From assembly GCA_049642465.1 (NCBI GenBank), contig JBAROV010000101.1, positions 1-59,827 of the forward strand: a stretch of DNA of 59,827 bases, in the 5' to 3' direction. The notes under the pieces are model-generated. The model made no database searches, was not told where the DNA came from, and saw nothing but the letters and a program-made list of their open reading frames with translations. Numbering within the stretch: the stretch's first letter is position 1; every line of letters begins with the position of its first letter. The position numbers and the translations under genes are program-made. This DNA is from CAWDPQ01 sp049642465. Its GTDB lineage: Bacteria > Acidobacteriota > Vicinamibacteria > Vicinamibacterales > 2-12-FULL-66-21. Of this stretch, positions 17,709 to 25,699 are shown in pieces.

Positions 17709-19418
17709 CTATTGAGGAGCGGTGATTCCCTTGCCTTCGACAATCGTGTGGTACCGATCGATCGCCACGTCGGTGAAGCGCTCCACTTTGCCGCTCGGCT
17801 GCGGCCACTGAATCTCAACCCAGTTGACCTTGGTGGTCGTACCGAGCCCGAGAACCTCACGAGGGTCGTGCGAGGCGAGGTAGCTTCCACCGGACGTCTT
17901 CAGCCGCGTACGTTTCACGTCGCCGGCGGACCACGTGATGCGTGCACCGATCGCGTCGCGGTTGCAGTTGACGCCCTGGAGCTTCAGCCCCACCCAATGC
18001 GCGCCGCGGCCGGCGTCGTTTCTGAGTAATAACGGCGCATCGCCGTTGTTGGAGATGATGACATCCACCAGGCCGTCGTTATTGAAGTCGCCCACCGCGA
18101 GTCCGCGGGCTGGATAGGACTGCGTGAAGGCGGGACCCGCCTGGCTGCTGATGTTCGTCAGCTTGCCACCGACGTTGTGGAAGAGGAGCAGCGGCTCCTT
18201 GTACTTCACCTGCGCGGAATAGTTCTCGACCATGTCGTCCGGATGCCCGTTGGCGAGGAACAGGTCGACGAGTCCGTCGTTGTCGTAGTCGAAGAACTTC
18301 AAACCCCATCCGCTGAGCAGCCGCGTGGCCCGAGCGATCTCGTTCGAGTGCGCCACGTCGCTGAAGAACTCGCGCCCTTCGTTGCGATACAGCGAGAACA
18401 TTTCCTGATCGACGTTGGCGACGAACAGATCCTGCCGGCCATCGCCGTCGAAATCGGCAGAGTCCACGCCCATTCCCGATCGCGGCTGACCGTTGGCACT
18501 GAACCCTACTTCCGCCGCCAATGCCGTCTCTTCCCACTTGCCCTTGCCGCGATTCAGGAACAGAAAGTTCTGCACCGTGTCGTTCGCCACGAACAGATCC
18601 ATCAGCCCATCGTCATTTACGTCGGTGGCAACGACGCCGAGCGCCTTGCCAAGTGCCTTCTGGATGGCGGTACCGCCGCTGACTTCGCTGAACGTGCCGT
18701 TGCCGTTGTTGTGGAAGAGCAGGCTAGGCGTCGGTTTGAATACGCGCGGGATGCAGTAGAAGCGGCGACCGAGCTTGTTGTCGCCACAGAAAATCTGCTT
18801 GTTGAGGCCGAACTCCACGAAGCTGCAGACGAACAGGTCGAGACGGCCGTCATTGTCGTAATCGAACCAGACAGCGCTCGTCGTCCAACCGGGCGCGGCG
18901 ACGCCCGCCTTCTCCGTGACATCGGTGAACGTGCCGTCTCCGTTGTTGTGATACAGGATGCAGCGGCCGTAGGAGGTCACGAAGATGTCGGGCAGGCCGT
19001 CGTTGTCGTAGTCGCCAACGGCCACGCCCATGCCGAACGTGCCGCCGGCAACACCGGCCTTCTCCGTGACGTCGGTGAAGGTGCCGTCACGGTTGTTCCG
19101 ATAGAGCGCATTCCGCGGCGGCTTCGACGGTTTGTAGAAATCGCACGGCCCGCTGTTGACCAGGTAAATGTCCATCCACCCGTCGTTGTCGTAGTCGAGA
19201 AAGGCGCAGCCCGCGCCAACGGTTTCCGGCAGGTAGCGCTCGGGCGACATCGCGTTGTCGTGCTTCCAGGTGATGCCGCTGGCCGATGCGGGCACCTGGT
19301 GGAAGAGCGGATCGGATGCCGCAAGGTGCGGAAAGCCGAACCGCGCGAGCGGCGACAGTCCCGCGAGGGCGCCGAGCCGCAAGAAGTCGCGTCGCGTTGG
19401 TGGATACCTGTGGATCAT
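17709..19418 (-). CDS. CRTAC1/ASPIC-UnbV family FG-GAP protein with Tat-type signal
   Basis: 569-residue exported protein. The twin-arginine segment RRDFLRLGALAG (9-20) indicates Tat export. The body has FG-GAP/VCBS repeats (DYDNDGWMD, DYDNDGLPD, DYDNDGRLD, DVNDDGLMD, DFDGDGRQD, DYDNDGLVD, DFNNDGLVD), each a likely calcium loop. The C terminus (about 475-560) is an ASPIC/UnbV domain containing NRDAIGARI and GGSYLASHDPREVLGLG. It heads the operon with the CX3CH protein and kdgD. Relatives are extracellular or periplasmic and mostly uncharacterised; a carbohydrate-binding or scaffold role is a guess from context. Confidence 0.88.
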   Translation of the reverse strand: MIHRYPPTRRDFLRLGALAGLSPLARFGFPHLAASDPLFHQVPASASGITWKHDNAMSPERYLPETVGAGCAFLDYDNDGWMDIYLVNSGPCDFYKPSKPPRNALYRNNRDGTFTDVTEKAGVAGGTFGMGVAVGDYDNDGLPDIFVTSYGRCILYHNNGDGTFTDVTEKAGVAAPGWTTSAVWFDYDNDGRLDLFVCSFVEFGLNKQIFCGDNKLGRRFYCIPRVFKPTPSLLFHNNGNGTFSEVSGGTAIQKALGKALGVVATDVNDDGLMDLFVANDTVQNFLFLNRGKGKWEETALAAEVGFSANGQPRSGMGVDSADFDGDGRQDLFVANVDQEMFSLYRNEGREFFSDVAHSNEIARATRLLSGWGLKFFDYDNDGLVDLFLANGHPDDMVENYSAQVKYKEPLLLFHNVGGKLTNISSQAGPAFTQSYPARGLAVGDFNNDGLVDVIISNNGDAPLLLRNDAGRGAHWVGLKLQGVNCNRDAIGARITWSAGDVKRTRLKTSGGSYLASHDPREVLGLGTTTKVNWVEIQWPQPSGKVERFTDVAIDRYHTIVEGKGITAPQ

Positions 19419-19549
19419 GCGTGTGTCTGACTGTCGGCGGCTGCTCCAGACTCAGCCGTTCAATCGAGGATTCCGGGATTATATCGAGGTCATCCCAGCC
19501 ATCCGAGTCAATCGCCGAACCGGACGCTGCACGTGAAGCCTTCGGCTTG

Positions 19550-19618
19550 CACGAAGAGCACGAAGGTACGAAGGCCACGAAGACCTTTTGTAATCTTCGT
19601 GAACCTCGAGTCTTCGTG
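19550..19618. repeat. Concentric inverted word repeat, CACGAAGA/TCTTCGTG type
   Basis: CACGAAGA at 19550-19557 and 19576-19583 match TCTTCGTG at 19611-19618 and 19594-19601, giving two nested exact pairs around CTTTTGTAA. Intervening words are further ACGAAGG copies. It lies in the 250-base gap between the glycosidase-like gene and the CRTAC1 gene. CACGAAGG-like repeats are known to me from other bacterial phyla. A terminator role for the upstream gene is plausible. Confidence 0.7.
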
Positions 19619-19670
19619 TCCACCGTGACGACCCGTCAGGCCGTCAAGCGTCACGTCGCCGGTCCGCGAA

Positions 19671-21266
19671 TCAGGGTCGCCGGATGATCGTTGGAGGACC
19701 GTTCGGTCTTCGTATCGAACACAGATTCGAAAACGGATCGCGGGCGCCATAGCTCCAGAACAGCACGCCGCTGTAGCCACCTGCCTCGGCCGCGCCGATG
19801 AACTCCTGCAAGGTGAACCGCGTGTTGTCCGTCGGCACTTCCCCAATCAGACAGGGCCTGTCGAGGCCAAGTTCGTCGTACGGACGCCATGGGAAGGGTT
19901 CGTCACCCAGAAAATGGTCGAACCAATGGAACTCGTACAAATCGAGATCGCATCCGGTCCAGTGGTGCAGCCACTTCCGCCTGGCGCTGCCCACGGTGAC
20001 GAGCTGCGTGGGCGAGAGTCGATGTATGTACGAGGCACAGCTCTGAACGAACGCGCGCATTTCGGCGAGCGTCACGAGGTCGTGATTCCGGCGAAACGCG
20101 TCTGGAATCTCGTCGATGATCCACTCTGGTTCGTTGCACACGTCCCACGCGAAGATGGCCGAATGCCCGCCGTATCGTTCGAGCAAGGGTTTGAGCGCGC
20201 GATCGAGGAATGTTTGCCGCTTGGCCGCATCGCGGATGACATCGGCGTGGCCGCCGAGTTGTACGCCACTCACTAAGGTTGGAGATGCACACCACCCGAA
20301 GTCCAGCAGCACCGGTAGAAGAAAGACACCATGGCGCTCTGCCGCGCGGACCAGCGCATCGAAATCCCGATAGAACACGTTGTCGATCCCGGCGACGCTG
20401 CCATCTGGAGCAAAGGACGGAGCGGCACGGCCGTCGCAGAAGATAAAGAAACGAGCCAACGAAAACCCTCGGCCCCGGCGACCTTTTGCATAGCCGAACT
20501 GTGCGTCGATTTCCTGTTGGTCGAAGTCAAATGCGACGCGCGGAATCGTCTCGAGCACAAGCTCCTCGAGCCAGATCGTGCCGTCAATCGGCGTCGATGC
20601 ACGAGCATCGATCGTCATGGCCAACCCGATCAGGCTGACGCTCCTGATATCGAAGCCGTCATCCATGTACGCAGCCGTGCGCGAGTCGAGCCTGACGGAA
20701 ATCTCGACATCGCGTCCTTCCCAGGACGGATTGATTGACACGGGCGTGGTATAGAGCGACGGCCAGCGCTCTGCGCTCAGACGTGTCTTGAGGAAAAGCT
20801 GCAGAGCGGTAGGCGCTCCGGCCGATCCAGCGCTGCCCCTGGGCAGCCGAATGCGGTAGCGCACCAGCACGCCGTCGAGATCCAAGGCGGTGCCCCGGGC
20901 GGGCGTCGGACACGCAAAGGGCCAATGATCGGCAAGACTCAGATAGATGGCGCCTCTCGAGCGGTTGGGATGTCCGCCGAGCAGCTGGGTCCTGATGCGT
21001 AACGCCCCGCGGCCGGATGCCGGGTCGATCGTGACCTCAGACTCAGTGAAGCCGAGCGCGCTCGGATCGGTCTCGCACGTCCAGCCGCTCGTCGAGAGAC
21101 CGTCGTGACCCCATGCACGGCCGAAATCGTGGCCGTAGCCGATCCACGGGTGGTTCCAGCCGCGTTGAAAGACGTCGACGCGCTGTGCCCCCACGGAGGC
21201 TGCGCTCGCGGCAAAGGGCGTGAGAGTCAGGGCGCGGAGAAACGTTCGACGATCCGAGTGGGTCAT
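19671..21266 (-). CDS. Secreted clan-A (GH5-like) glycoside hydrolase
   Basis: 531-residue exported protein. RRTFLRALTLTPFAASAASVGA (6-27) looks like a Tat or Sec signal. Residues about 30-240 form a beta-rich accessory domain, possibly carbohydrate binding. Residues about 250-525 form a (beta/alpha)8 glycosidase domain: WDVCNEPEW gives the acid/base Glu379 and CLIGEVPT the nucleophile Glu476, with TVGSARRKW and FHWFDHF between them. This is the clan GH-A pattern of mannanase- and cellulase-like enzymes, but the exact family and substrate cannot be named. The start was moved to MTHSDRR because upstream residues are not signal-like. Confidence 0.8.
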   Translation of the reverse strand: MTHSDRRTFLRALTLTPFAASAASVGAQRVDVFQRGWNHPWIGYGHDFGRAWGHDGLSTSGWTCETDPSALGFTESEVTIDPASGRGALRIRTQLLGGHPNRSRGAIYLSLADHWPFACPTPARGTALDLDGVLVRYRIRLPRGSAGSAGAPTALQLFLKTRLSAERWPSLYTTPVSINPSWEGRDVEISVRLDSRTAAYMDDGFDIRSVSLIGLAMTIDARASTPIDGTIWLEELVLETIPRVAFDFDQQEIDAQFGYAKGRRGRGFSLARFFIFCDGRAAPSFAPDGSVAGIDNVFYRDFDALVRAAERHGVFLLPVLLDFGWCASPTLVSGVQLGGHADVIRDAAKRQTFLDRALKPLLERYGGHSAIFAWDVCNEPEWIIDEIPDAFRRNHDLVTLAEMRAFVQSCASYIHRLSPTQLVTVGSARRKWLHHWTGCDLDLYEFHWFDHFLGDEPFPWRPYDELGLDRPCLIGEVPTDNTRFTLQEFIGAAEAGGYSGVLFWSYGARDPFSNLCSIRRPNGPPTIIRRP

Positions 21267-21335
21267 AGCGACTGCAGCAGCAGCACACGCAAGTTCGTCA
21301 CGTGTTTGACCTGAATCGGTAGCGATGCGGGCACC

Positions 21336-21452
21336 CACGCGGGTCCTGTCGCCCGGCAGCCCCGGGGTCCCCGCCGCGCGTTTTCCGCGCGGTGGGGGTG
21401 GAGGTCACTGGGATGCACGCGCGGCCGACAGGTGCCCAGGTACCCGCGCGTG
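21336..21452. repeat. Nested inverted repeat in a divergent promoter region
   Basis: A central 12-pair stem with one G-T wobble, CCCCGCCGCGCG (21369-21380) with CGCGCGGTGGGG (21386-21397), loop TTTTC, sits inside outer arms CACGCGGGT-CCTGTCG (21336-21351) and CGACAGG...ACCCGCGCGTG (21426-21452). It lies between two divergent genes, so it may be a shared regulatory structure, a cruciform or a dispersed repeat. Confidence 0.6.
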
Positions 21453-21541
21453 ATCCCAGCGGGCGCCCGCCGTGCGCCACCCGCGAGCCCGCTCCCCGCT
21501 ACCGATTCAGCGGAGACGGTTCACTAGATAATAGGCTGGCG

Positions 21542-23767
21542 ATGACCTTGCGCTTCCTACTTGGTAATGCCGCCGTGCTGGTCGCCCTCGGCGCCGCAAT
21601 TGCCGGGCAGAACCGCAGCGCTCCCGACATCTGGAACCGCCGCGCCGCGGGAACCGAATATCAGCCTGTGCTCGAGGTGTCCGGCCGCGAGGAGCTGGGA
21701 CTCTTTCTGCAGCGCGCGCGCGACCCGCAAAACCTGCGCTCGATCTGCGAAGGCAGAGTCGAAGCGATCGACATCGCCATCCCGACGCAGCAGCAATACC
21801 TGAAGTCGCTGCTCGCCAGGAGCGAAGCCTCGCGCGATCACGCGGAGATTGCCTGGACCCATCGATCCTTGGGCCAGCTCTGGGCGTACGTCGGTCAGCT
21901 CGGCCGGGCCGCCGACGAGTTCGAGGCGGCTTACGCGATCGCGCTGAAGCAGCAGAAGAGCGATCCGCGGCTTCGGGACGCGGTCGCGCCGCTCGAGGCG
22001 ATGATCGGCGTTGCCCATCTTCGCCGCGGCGAGCTCGAGAACTGCGTCGACAATCATCACGCCATGAGCTGCATCTTCCCGATCCGTGAGCAGGGACGTC
22101 ACAAGCTGACCTCCGGATCGGAGCGTGCGATCGAGTACTTCCTCAAGCATCTCGAACGGCAACCGGACGACCTCGACGTAGTGTGGCTGCTGAACGTTGC
22201 CGCGATGACACTCGGCCGACACCCGGACGCCGTGCCGGAGCGCTGGCGGCTGCCGGCGAAGGCGTTCAAATCGGATGAGGATCCGGGAAAGTTCGAAGAC
22301 GTAGCGCACGAAGCCGGCCTCCACACGATCGGTCGCGCGGGCGGCGCGGTCATCGAGGACTTCGACGGCGATGGACGATTCGACATTTTCGTGTCCTCGA
22401 CCGATCCGTGCGCTTCGTCGCGTCTCTACCACAACACCGGCGGCGGTCACTTCGAGGATCGCACGAAGACCGCCGGGCTGACGGAGCAGCTCGGCGGGTT
22501 GAACGCGACGCATACCGACTACAACAACGACGGCAACATCGACGTGTTCGTCATGCGCGGCGGGTGGGAGTACCCGATGCGGAACTCACTGCTGCGAAAC
22601 GACGGCAAAGGCGTGTTCACGGACGTGACGAGCGCGGCCAAACTTTCGAGCCCGCTCCACCGGACGCATTCAGCCGTGTGGGGTGACTTCGACAACGACG
22701 GCTGGCTCGACGTCTTCGTCGCCCACGAGGAAACGCCGTCGGCGCTGTACCGCAACAATCACGACGGCACGTTCACTGACGTGGGGGAGCGGGCGGGTGT
22801 ACGCCGCGTCGGGTTCGCGAAGGGCGCGGTCTGGGGGGACTACGACAACGACGGAGATCTGGATCTCTACGTCTCCAACTATGGTGATCCCAATTTCTTT
22901 TACGTGAACAACGGCAACGGCACGTTCACCGAACGGGCGGCGGAGCTCGGGATCGATCGGCCGATCATGAGCTTCCCGACATGGTTCTTCGATTACGACA
23001 ACGACGGCTGGCTGGATCTCTTCGTCGCGGGCTTCGTGCCGTCAGTGGCCGAGGTCGTGCGTCATTATCTCGATCTCCCGGTACGCGCGGAGACGTTCAG
23101 GCTCTATCGAAACAACCGGAAAGGCGGGTTCGACGATGTGACGGCAGCCGTGGGCCTCGCGCGAGTGGCACCTGTGATGGGCGCCAATTTCGGCGACCTC
23201 GACAACGACGGATTCCTCGACATCTATCTCGGCACCGGCGCCCCCTCCTACGCCGCCATCGTCCCCAACCTGATGTTTCGCAACGTATCGGGTCAGCGCT
23301 TCGCCGACGTGACCAATGCGACTGCAACGGGCCACTTGCAGAAAGGGCACGGCGTCGCGTGGGCAGACCTCGATGACGATGGGGACCTGGACATCTACGC
23401 GAACATCGGCGGGTTCCTGCCGGGGGACGTCTATAGCCGCGCGCTCTTCCGTAACCCGGGCCACGGCAACAGCTGGGTCCGCGTGCGCCTCGAGGGCGTG
23501 ACGAGCAACCGTCCCGGAATCGGCGCGAAGATTCGCCTCACGCTGCCCGACGGCTCGCTGCGATATCGAGAGGTCAACGGCGGCGGATCGTTTGGCGCGT
23601 CGCCCCTCGAGCAGCATATCGGGCTGGGAAAGACCGATCGGATCGTGCGGCTGGAGATCGAGTGGCCGGCGAGCAAGGCCAGGCAGGTGTTCACCGACGT
23701 TCGGGCGAACCAGCGAATCGTCGTCAAAGAGGGAGAGAAAAGCTACCGCGTTGTGGCCGGGTCCTGA
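21542..23767 (+). CDS. TPR and FG-GAP repeat protein with ASPIC/UnbV C terminus
   Basis: 741-residue exported protein. Signal peptide about 1-22 (FLLGNAAVLVALGAAIAG), then a helical TPR-like region (about 60-230, with AYVGQLGRAADEFEAAYAIAL), then FG-GAP/VCBS calcium-loop repeats (DFDGDGRFD, DYNNDGNID, DFDNDGWLD, DYDNDGDLD, DYDNDGWLD, DLDNDGFLD, DLDDDGDLD) and a C-terminal ASPIC/UnbV domain (about 630-725) with NRPGIGAKI and GGGSFGASPLEQHIGLG. The ATG reading MTLRF was chosen because the upstream frame runs through the inverted repeat. It is paralogous to the CRTAC1-like gene at 17709-19418. Function unknown. Confidence 0.86.
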   Translation: MTLRFLLGNAAVLVALGAAIAGQNRSAPDIWNRRAAGTEYQPVLEVSGREELGLFLQRARDPQNLRSICEGRVEAIDIAIPTQQQYLKSLLARSEASRDHAEIAWTHRSLGQLWAYVGQLGRAADEFEAAYAIALKQQKSDPRLRDAVAPLEAMIGVAHLRRGELENCVDNHHAMSCIFPIREQGRHKLTSGSERAIEYFLKHLERQPDDLDVVWLLNVAAMTLGRHPDAVPERWRLPAKAFKSDEDPGKFEDVAHEAGLHTIGRAGGAVIEDFDGDGRFDIFVSSTDPCASSRLYHNTGGGHFEDRTKTAGLTEQLGGLNATHTDYNNDGNIDVFVMRGGWEYPMRNSLLRNDGKGVFTDVTSAAKLSSPLHRTHSAVWGDFDNDGWLDVFVAHEETPSALYRNNHDGTFTDVGERAGVRRVGFAKGAVWGDYDNDGDLDLYVSNYGDPNFFYVNNGNGTFTERAAELGIDRPIMSFPTWFFDYDNDGWLDLFVAGFVPSVAEVVRHYLDLPVRAETFRLYRNNRKGGFDDVTAAVGLARVAPVMGANFGDLDNDGFLDIYLGTGAPSYAAIVPNLMFRNVSGQRFADVTNATATGHLQKGHGVAWADLDDDGDLDIYANIGGFLPGDVYSRALFRNPGHGNSWVRVRLEGVTSNRPGIGAKIRLTLPDGSLRYREVNGGGSFGASPLEQHIGLGKTDRIVRLEIEWPASKARQVFTDVRANQRIVVKEGEKSYRVVAGS

Positions 23768-23781
23768 TGGGTGCCAGGGTG

Positions 23782-23816
23782 CTTGCCCGCCGGAGCGCGA
23801 AGCGCGAAGGTGGGCC
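23782..23816 (+). repeat. Dispersed GC-rich repeat, family 2, copy 1
   Basis: TTGCCCGCCGGAGCGCGAAGCGCGAAGGTGGG. The core GCCGGAGCGCGAAGCGCGAAGG matches, with two differences, the complement of 55831-55852. It is bracketed by short GGGTGCCAGG direct repeats (from about 23769 and about 23818). It lies just after the FG-GAP gene and before the toxin island. Confidence 0.65.
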
Positions 23817-23830
23817 AGGGTGCCAGGCAA

Positions 23831-24217
23831 CTACCAGAATCGCTCCACGTCGAACGCGTCGAATGCCTCGTCATCGCTGACCAGTGCGATGTCTTCGATC
23901 TGACTCTGCGCGACCAGCATTCGATCGAAGGGATCGCGATGGGCTCCGCCCAGACGGCCAGCCCGCTGGGCGTGCAGTATCGTGATGTCGAGAGGGAGAA
24001 AGCCCTGGCTTGCGACGCAGCCGGACACGTCCACTGCGACGTCGATGGCGCCGGGCAGTTTGCCCAGTCTGGCCTTTGTGGTGATCTCCCACGCCGACAC
24101 TGCACTGACCAGAACGGTATTTGTCTCGTTGGTGATGCCTCGACGCGCCTTCGCGGATAGCCGACGGTCGCCGTCGAGCCACCACAACAGCGTGTGTGTA
24201 TCGAGGAGCAACCGCAT
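23831..24217 (-). CDS. VapC-type PIN-domain toxin 1
   Basis: 128-residue single PIN domain, the usual VapC size. The acidic residues expected for metal-dependent RNase activity are in LLLDTHTLLWWLDGD (Asp6), AWEITTKA (Glu) and DPFDRMLVAQ (Asp). Relatives cleave tRNA or rRNA when the antitoxin is lost. It starts one base after the antitoxin stop (TAAGATG), so the two are cotranscribed. Looks intact. Confidence 0.9.
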   Translation of the reverse strand: MRLLLDTHTLLWWLDGDRRLSAKARRGITNETNTVLVSAVSAWEITTKARLGKLPGAIDVAVDVSGCVASQGFLPLDITILHAQRAGRLGGAHRDPFDRMLVAQSQIEDIALVSDDEAFDAFDVERFW

Positions 24218-24218
24218 C

Positions 24219-24452
24219 TTACTCCCAGGCCTTCAGCTCGGACTCCGGCAACGGCGCAAAAAACGCTCGTGTCACGCGCGCGCGGCCACGCATGGCGCCG
24301 AAGCGACGCCCTTGTTTGCGCTGCCGCAGCCCGGTCAGGCGCGCGACCGGCGTCTCCCCTCGTGCGATGATCACTTCCTCGCCATTTTCCGCGCGCTCGA
24401 CAAGCCGTGACAGCTGCGTTTTCGCGGCATGAATCGTATGCGCCTTCTTCAT
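24219..24452 (-). CDS. Phd/YefM-type antitoxin partner of VapC 1
   Basis: 77-residue antitoxin. The N-terminal part (HAAKTQLSRLVERAENGEEVIIARGETPVARL) is the Phd/YefM DNA-binding fold; the C-terminal tail with FFAPLPESELKAWE probably wraps the toxin. ATG was preferred to the GTG one codon earlier. It is directly preceded by a palindromic site at 24462-24483, the likely autoregulatory operator. Confidence 0.88.
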   Translation of the reverse strand: MKKAHTIHAAKTQLSRLVERAENGEEVIIARGETPVARLTGLRQRKQGRRFGAMRGRARVTRAFFAPLPESELKAWE

Positions 24453-24461
24453 CACACTATA

Positions 24462-24483
24462 TTAGCTAAGCTAGATTAGCTAA
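24462..24483. promoter_or_regulatory. Twin TTAGCTAA operator of toxin-antitoxin pair 1
   Basis: Two copies of the perfect palindrome TTAGCTAA (24462-24469 and 24476-24483) 14 bases apart, 10 bases upstream of the antitoxin ATG. Unusually AT-rich for this DNA. The spacing fits binding by antitoxin dimers on nearly the same helix face. It is the expected place for autorepression by the antitoxin-toxin complex. Confidence 0.75.
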
Positions 24484-24503
24484 TCAACGTATGCGCTCTA
24501 CGG

Positions 24504-24789
24504 CTACGGATGCACGTCGTGCCGGTCAACATGCCATCCCTGTGAACTGCGCTCGAGCGCTTCGTAGTACGTTTGCTTCGATTGTTCGACGATGCGTTCG
24601 AGACTGACGTAGCGCCCGACGCGGTAATTCTCGTGATAGAGCAGCAGCAACGTGAGTAGACGCGCAATTCGTCCGTTCCCATCTGAACAGGTCTTGGCGC
24701 CCGCGAGCTTCGCCCAACCGCTGAATCGACGCGAGTTGGCGCGCGTCAAAGCTGAGCCGGTTTAGGTATTCGGTATTTAGGGACGGCAT
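24504..24789 (-). pseudogene. Fic-family protein remnant with large internal deletion
   Basis: Two pieces of one Fic protein lie in different frames. The first (starting MPSLNTEYLNRLSFDARQLA, through RGRQDLF) matches the N terminus of COG3177-type Fic proteins. The second, joined at about 24690 in another frame, contains SDGNGRIARLLTLLLLYHEN, the end of the Fic motif, followed by VGRYVSLERIVEQS and SSQGWH, and then stops early. The middle portion, roughly 160 residues including the HPF part of the active site, is missing. No AMP-transferase activity is possible. It sits between two toxin-antitoxin pairs. Confidence 0.8.
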
Positions 24790-24873
24790 GGACGTAATTG
24801 GCGTAACAACAAGCATATTTTACCCATTCAGGACGAGGCATTACCCCATTCACGGCCGGGGCTCTGTCGGGAA

Positions 24874-24975
24874 TTACTGGATGATCCGAAATGTCGCGCG
24901 CCGCATCTCGTTGTGGCCGTGGGCCGTAACCGTCACTGCCAATGTGTATTCGCCGGGCGCCAGGATGGAGCGACC
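24874..24975 (-). pseudogene. 33-codon gene remnant, similar to the C terminus of VWFA-related proteins
   Basis: Directly after the VapC 2 stop, in the same frame, lie 33 codons ending in a stop that contain LAPGEYTLAV and RRATFRIIQ. Aligned without gaps to the last 29 residues of the VWFA protein encoded at 27055-29235 (FPAGTYELRL...SAFFTIVE), it shares G, Y, L, R, A, F and I at matching positions, and both end at the stop. No start codon. It may be the lost 3' end of the short VWFA gene upstream, cut off by the toxin-antitoxin pair. Weak similarity over a short span. Confidence 0.45.
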
Positions 24976-25395
24976 CTATTCCTGCGTGAGCCAGCTCAGC
25001 GCTGCGGCCGGATCGATCACCGGCAGCGGGGCGTTCGGATACCCGTCCGGATCCCGTGTTACGAGGGCGTCGCAACCACTGGCTTCGGCAGCCGCCGCAC
25101 ACACCGCGTCTTCGAAGTCAGACCAAGCGAACGCGAGCGCCCGGCGCACCACGTCGTCATTGACGGGGGCCACGTTGAAGACTCGAATCAGACGCTCCAC
25201 ACCTTCCCGGGCAAATGCCGCGCCTCGAGCCTTCTCGAGTAGATAGAAAATCGTGGTCATGCCGTGGGCTGGAACCATCCCATGTCCCTGTCCGCGTTCT
25301 ATTGCTGCCCAGAGCGCAGCGGCAATATCAGCGTCGGGAGGGCGATCCAGGATCACGTCGAGAAAGACGTTAAGGTCGAGGAGCAGGCGCTTCAC
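24976..25395 (-). CDS. PIN-domain toxin 2 (VapC-like)
   Basis: 139-residue PIN domain: LLLDLNVFLDVILDR with Asp7, a central acidic region, and SDFEDAVCAAAAEA plus LVTRDPDGYP at the end. It starts with GTG, overlapping the antitoxin TGA as GTGA, so it is translationally coupled. Intact and of normal length. Different subtype from toxin 1, so cross-talk is unlikely. Confidence 0.87.
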   Translation of the reverse strand: MKRLLLDLNVFLDVILDRPPDADIAAALWAAIERGQGHGMVPAHGMTTIFYLLEKARGAAFAREGVERLIRVFNVAPVNDDVVRRALAFAWSDFEDAVCAAAAEASGCDALVTRDPDGYPNAPLPVIDPAAALSWLTQE

Positions 25396-25619
25396 CGGTA
25401 CTTGCGGCTGAGGTGGCGGCGGTGCGCATCGGGGGGAACACTGCGGGCAGCCCCGCGGAGCATACGAAGAACCGGTGTCTGATCGTCGGACTTTGGCGGC
25501 TTCGACAACAGGCCGAGGTACCGCTCAACGAGCCGCGAGACAGACGTACCTCGGGCGGCTGCGTAACGCTTGGCGCCACGAACCACTTTTTCGTCCACGC
25601 TGAGCGTCAATTTGGGCAT
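25392..25619 (-). CDS. Ribbon-helix-helix-like antitoxin 2
   Basis: 75-residue basic protein beginning MPKLTLSVDEKVVRGAKRYA, which resembles ribbon-helix-helix/DUF6364-type antitoxins: a short beta strand, then two helices (about 9-22 and 26-38). The C-terminal tail carries many Arg and Pro residues and probably contacts the toxin. Precedes and overlaps the PIN gene by four bases. The inverted site at 25620-25650 begins one base before its ATG. Confidence 0.82.
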   Translation of the reverse strand: MPKLTLSVDEKVVRGAKRYAAARGTSVSRLVERYLGLLSKPPKSDDQTPVLRMLRGAARSVPPDAHRRHLSRKYR

Positions 25620-25650
25620 ATACGTATCTTATCACGCCGTTGATACGTAT
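25620..25650. promoter_or_regulatory. ATACGTAT inverted operator of toxin-antitoxin pair 2
   Basis: ATACGTATC (25620-25628) and GATACGTAT (25642-25650) form an inverted repeat with a 13-base spacer; each half is itself palindromic. It touches the antitoxin start codon, so binding would block initiation. The layout parallels the TTAGCTAA pair at 24462-24483. Confidence 0.75.
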
Positions 25651-25699
25651 CGAAGCGGGTCCAGCGCCCCAGCGTTTTGCCCGCCGGGCACTAGAGTCG

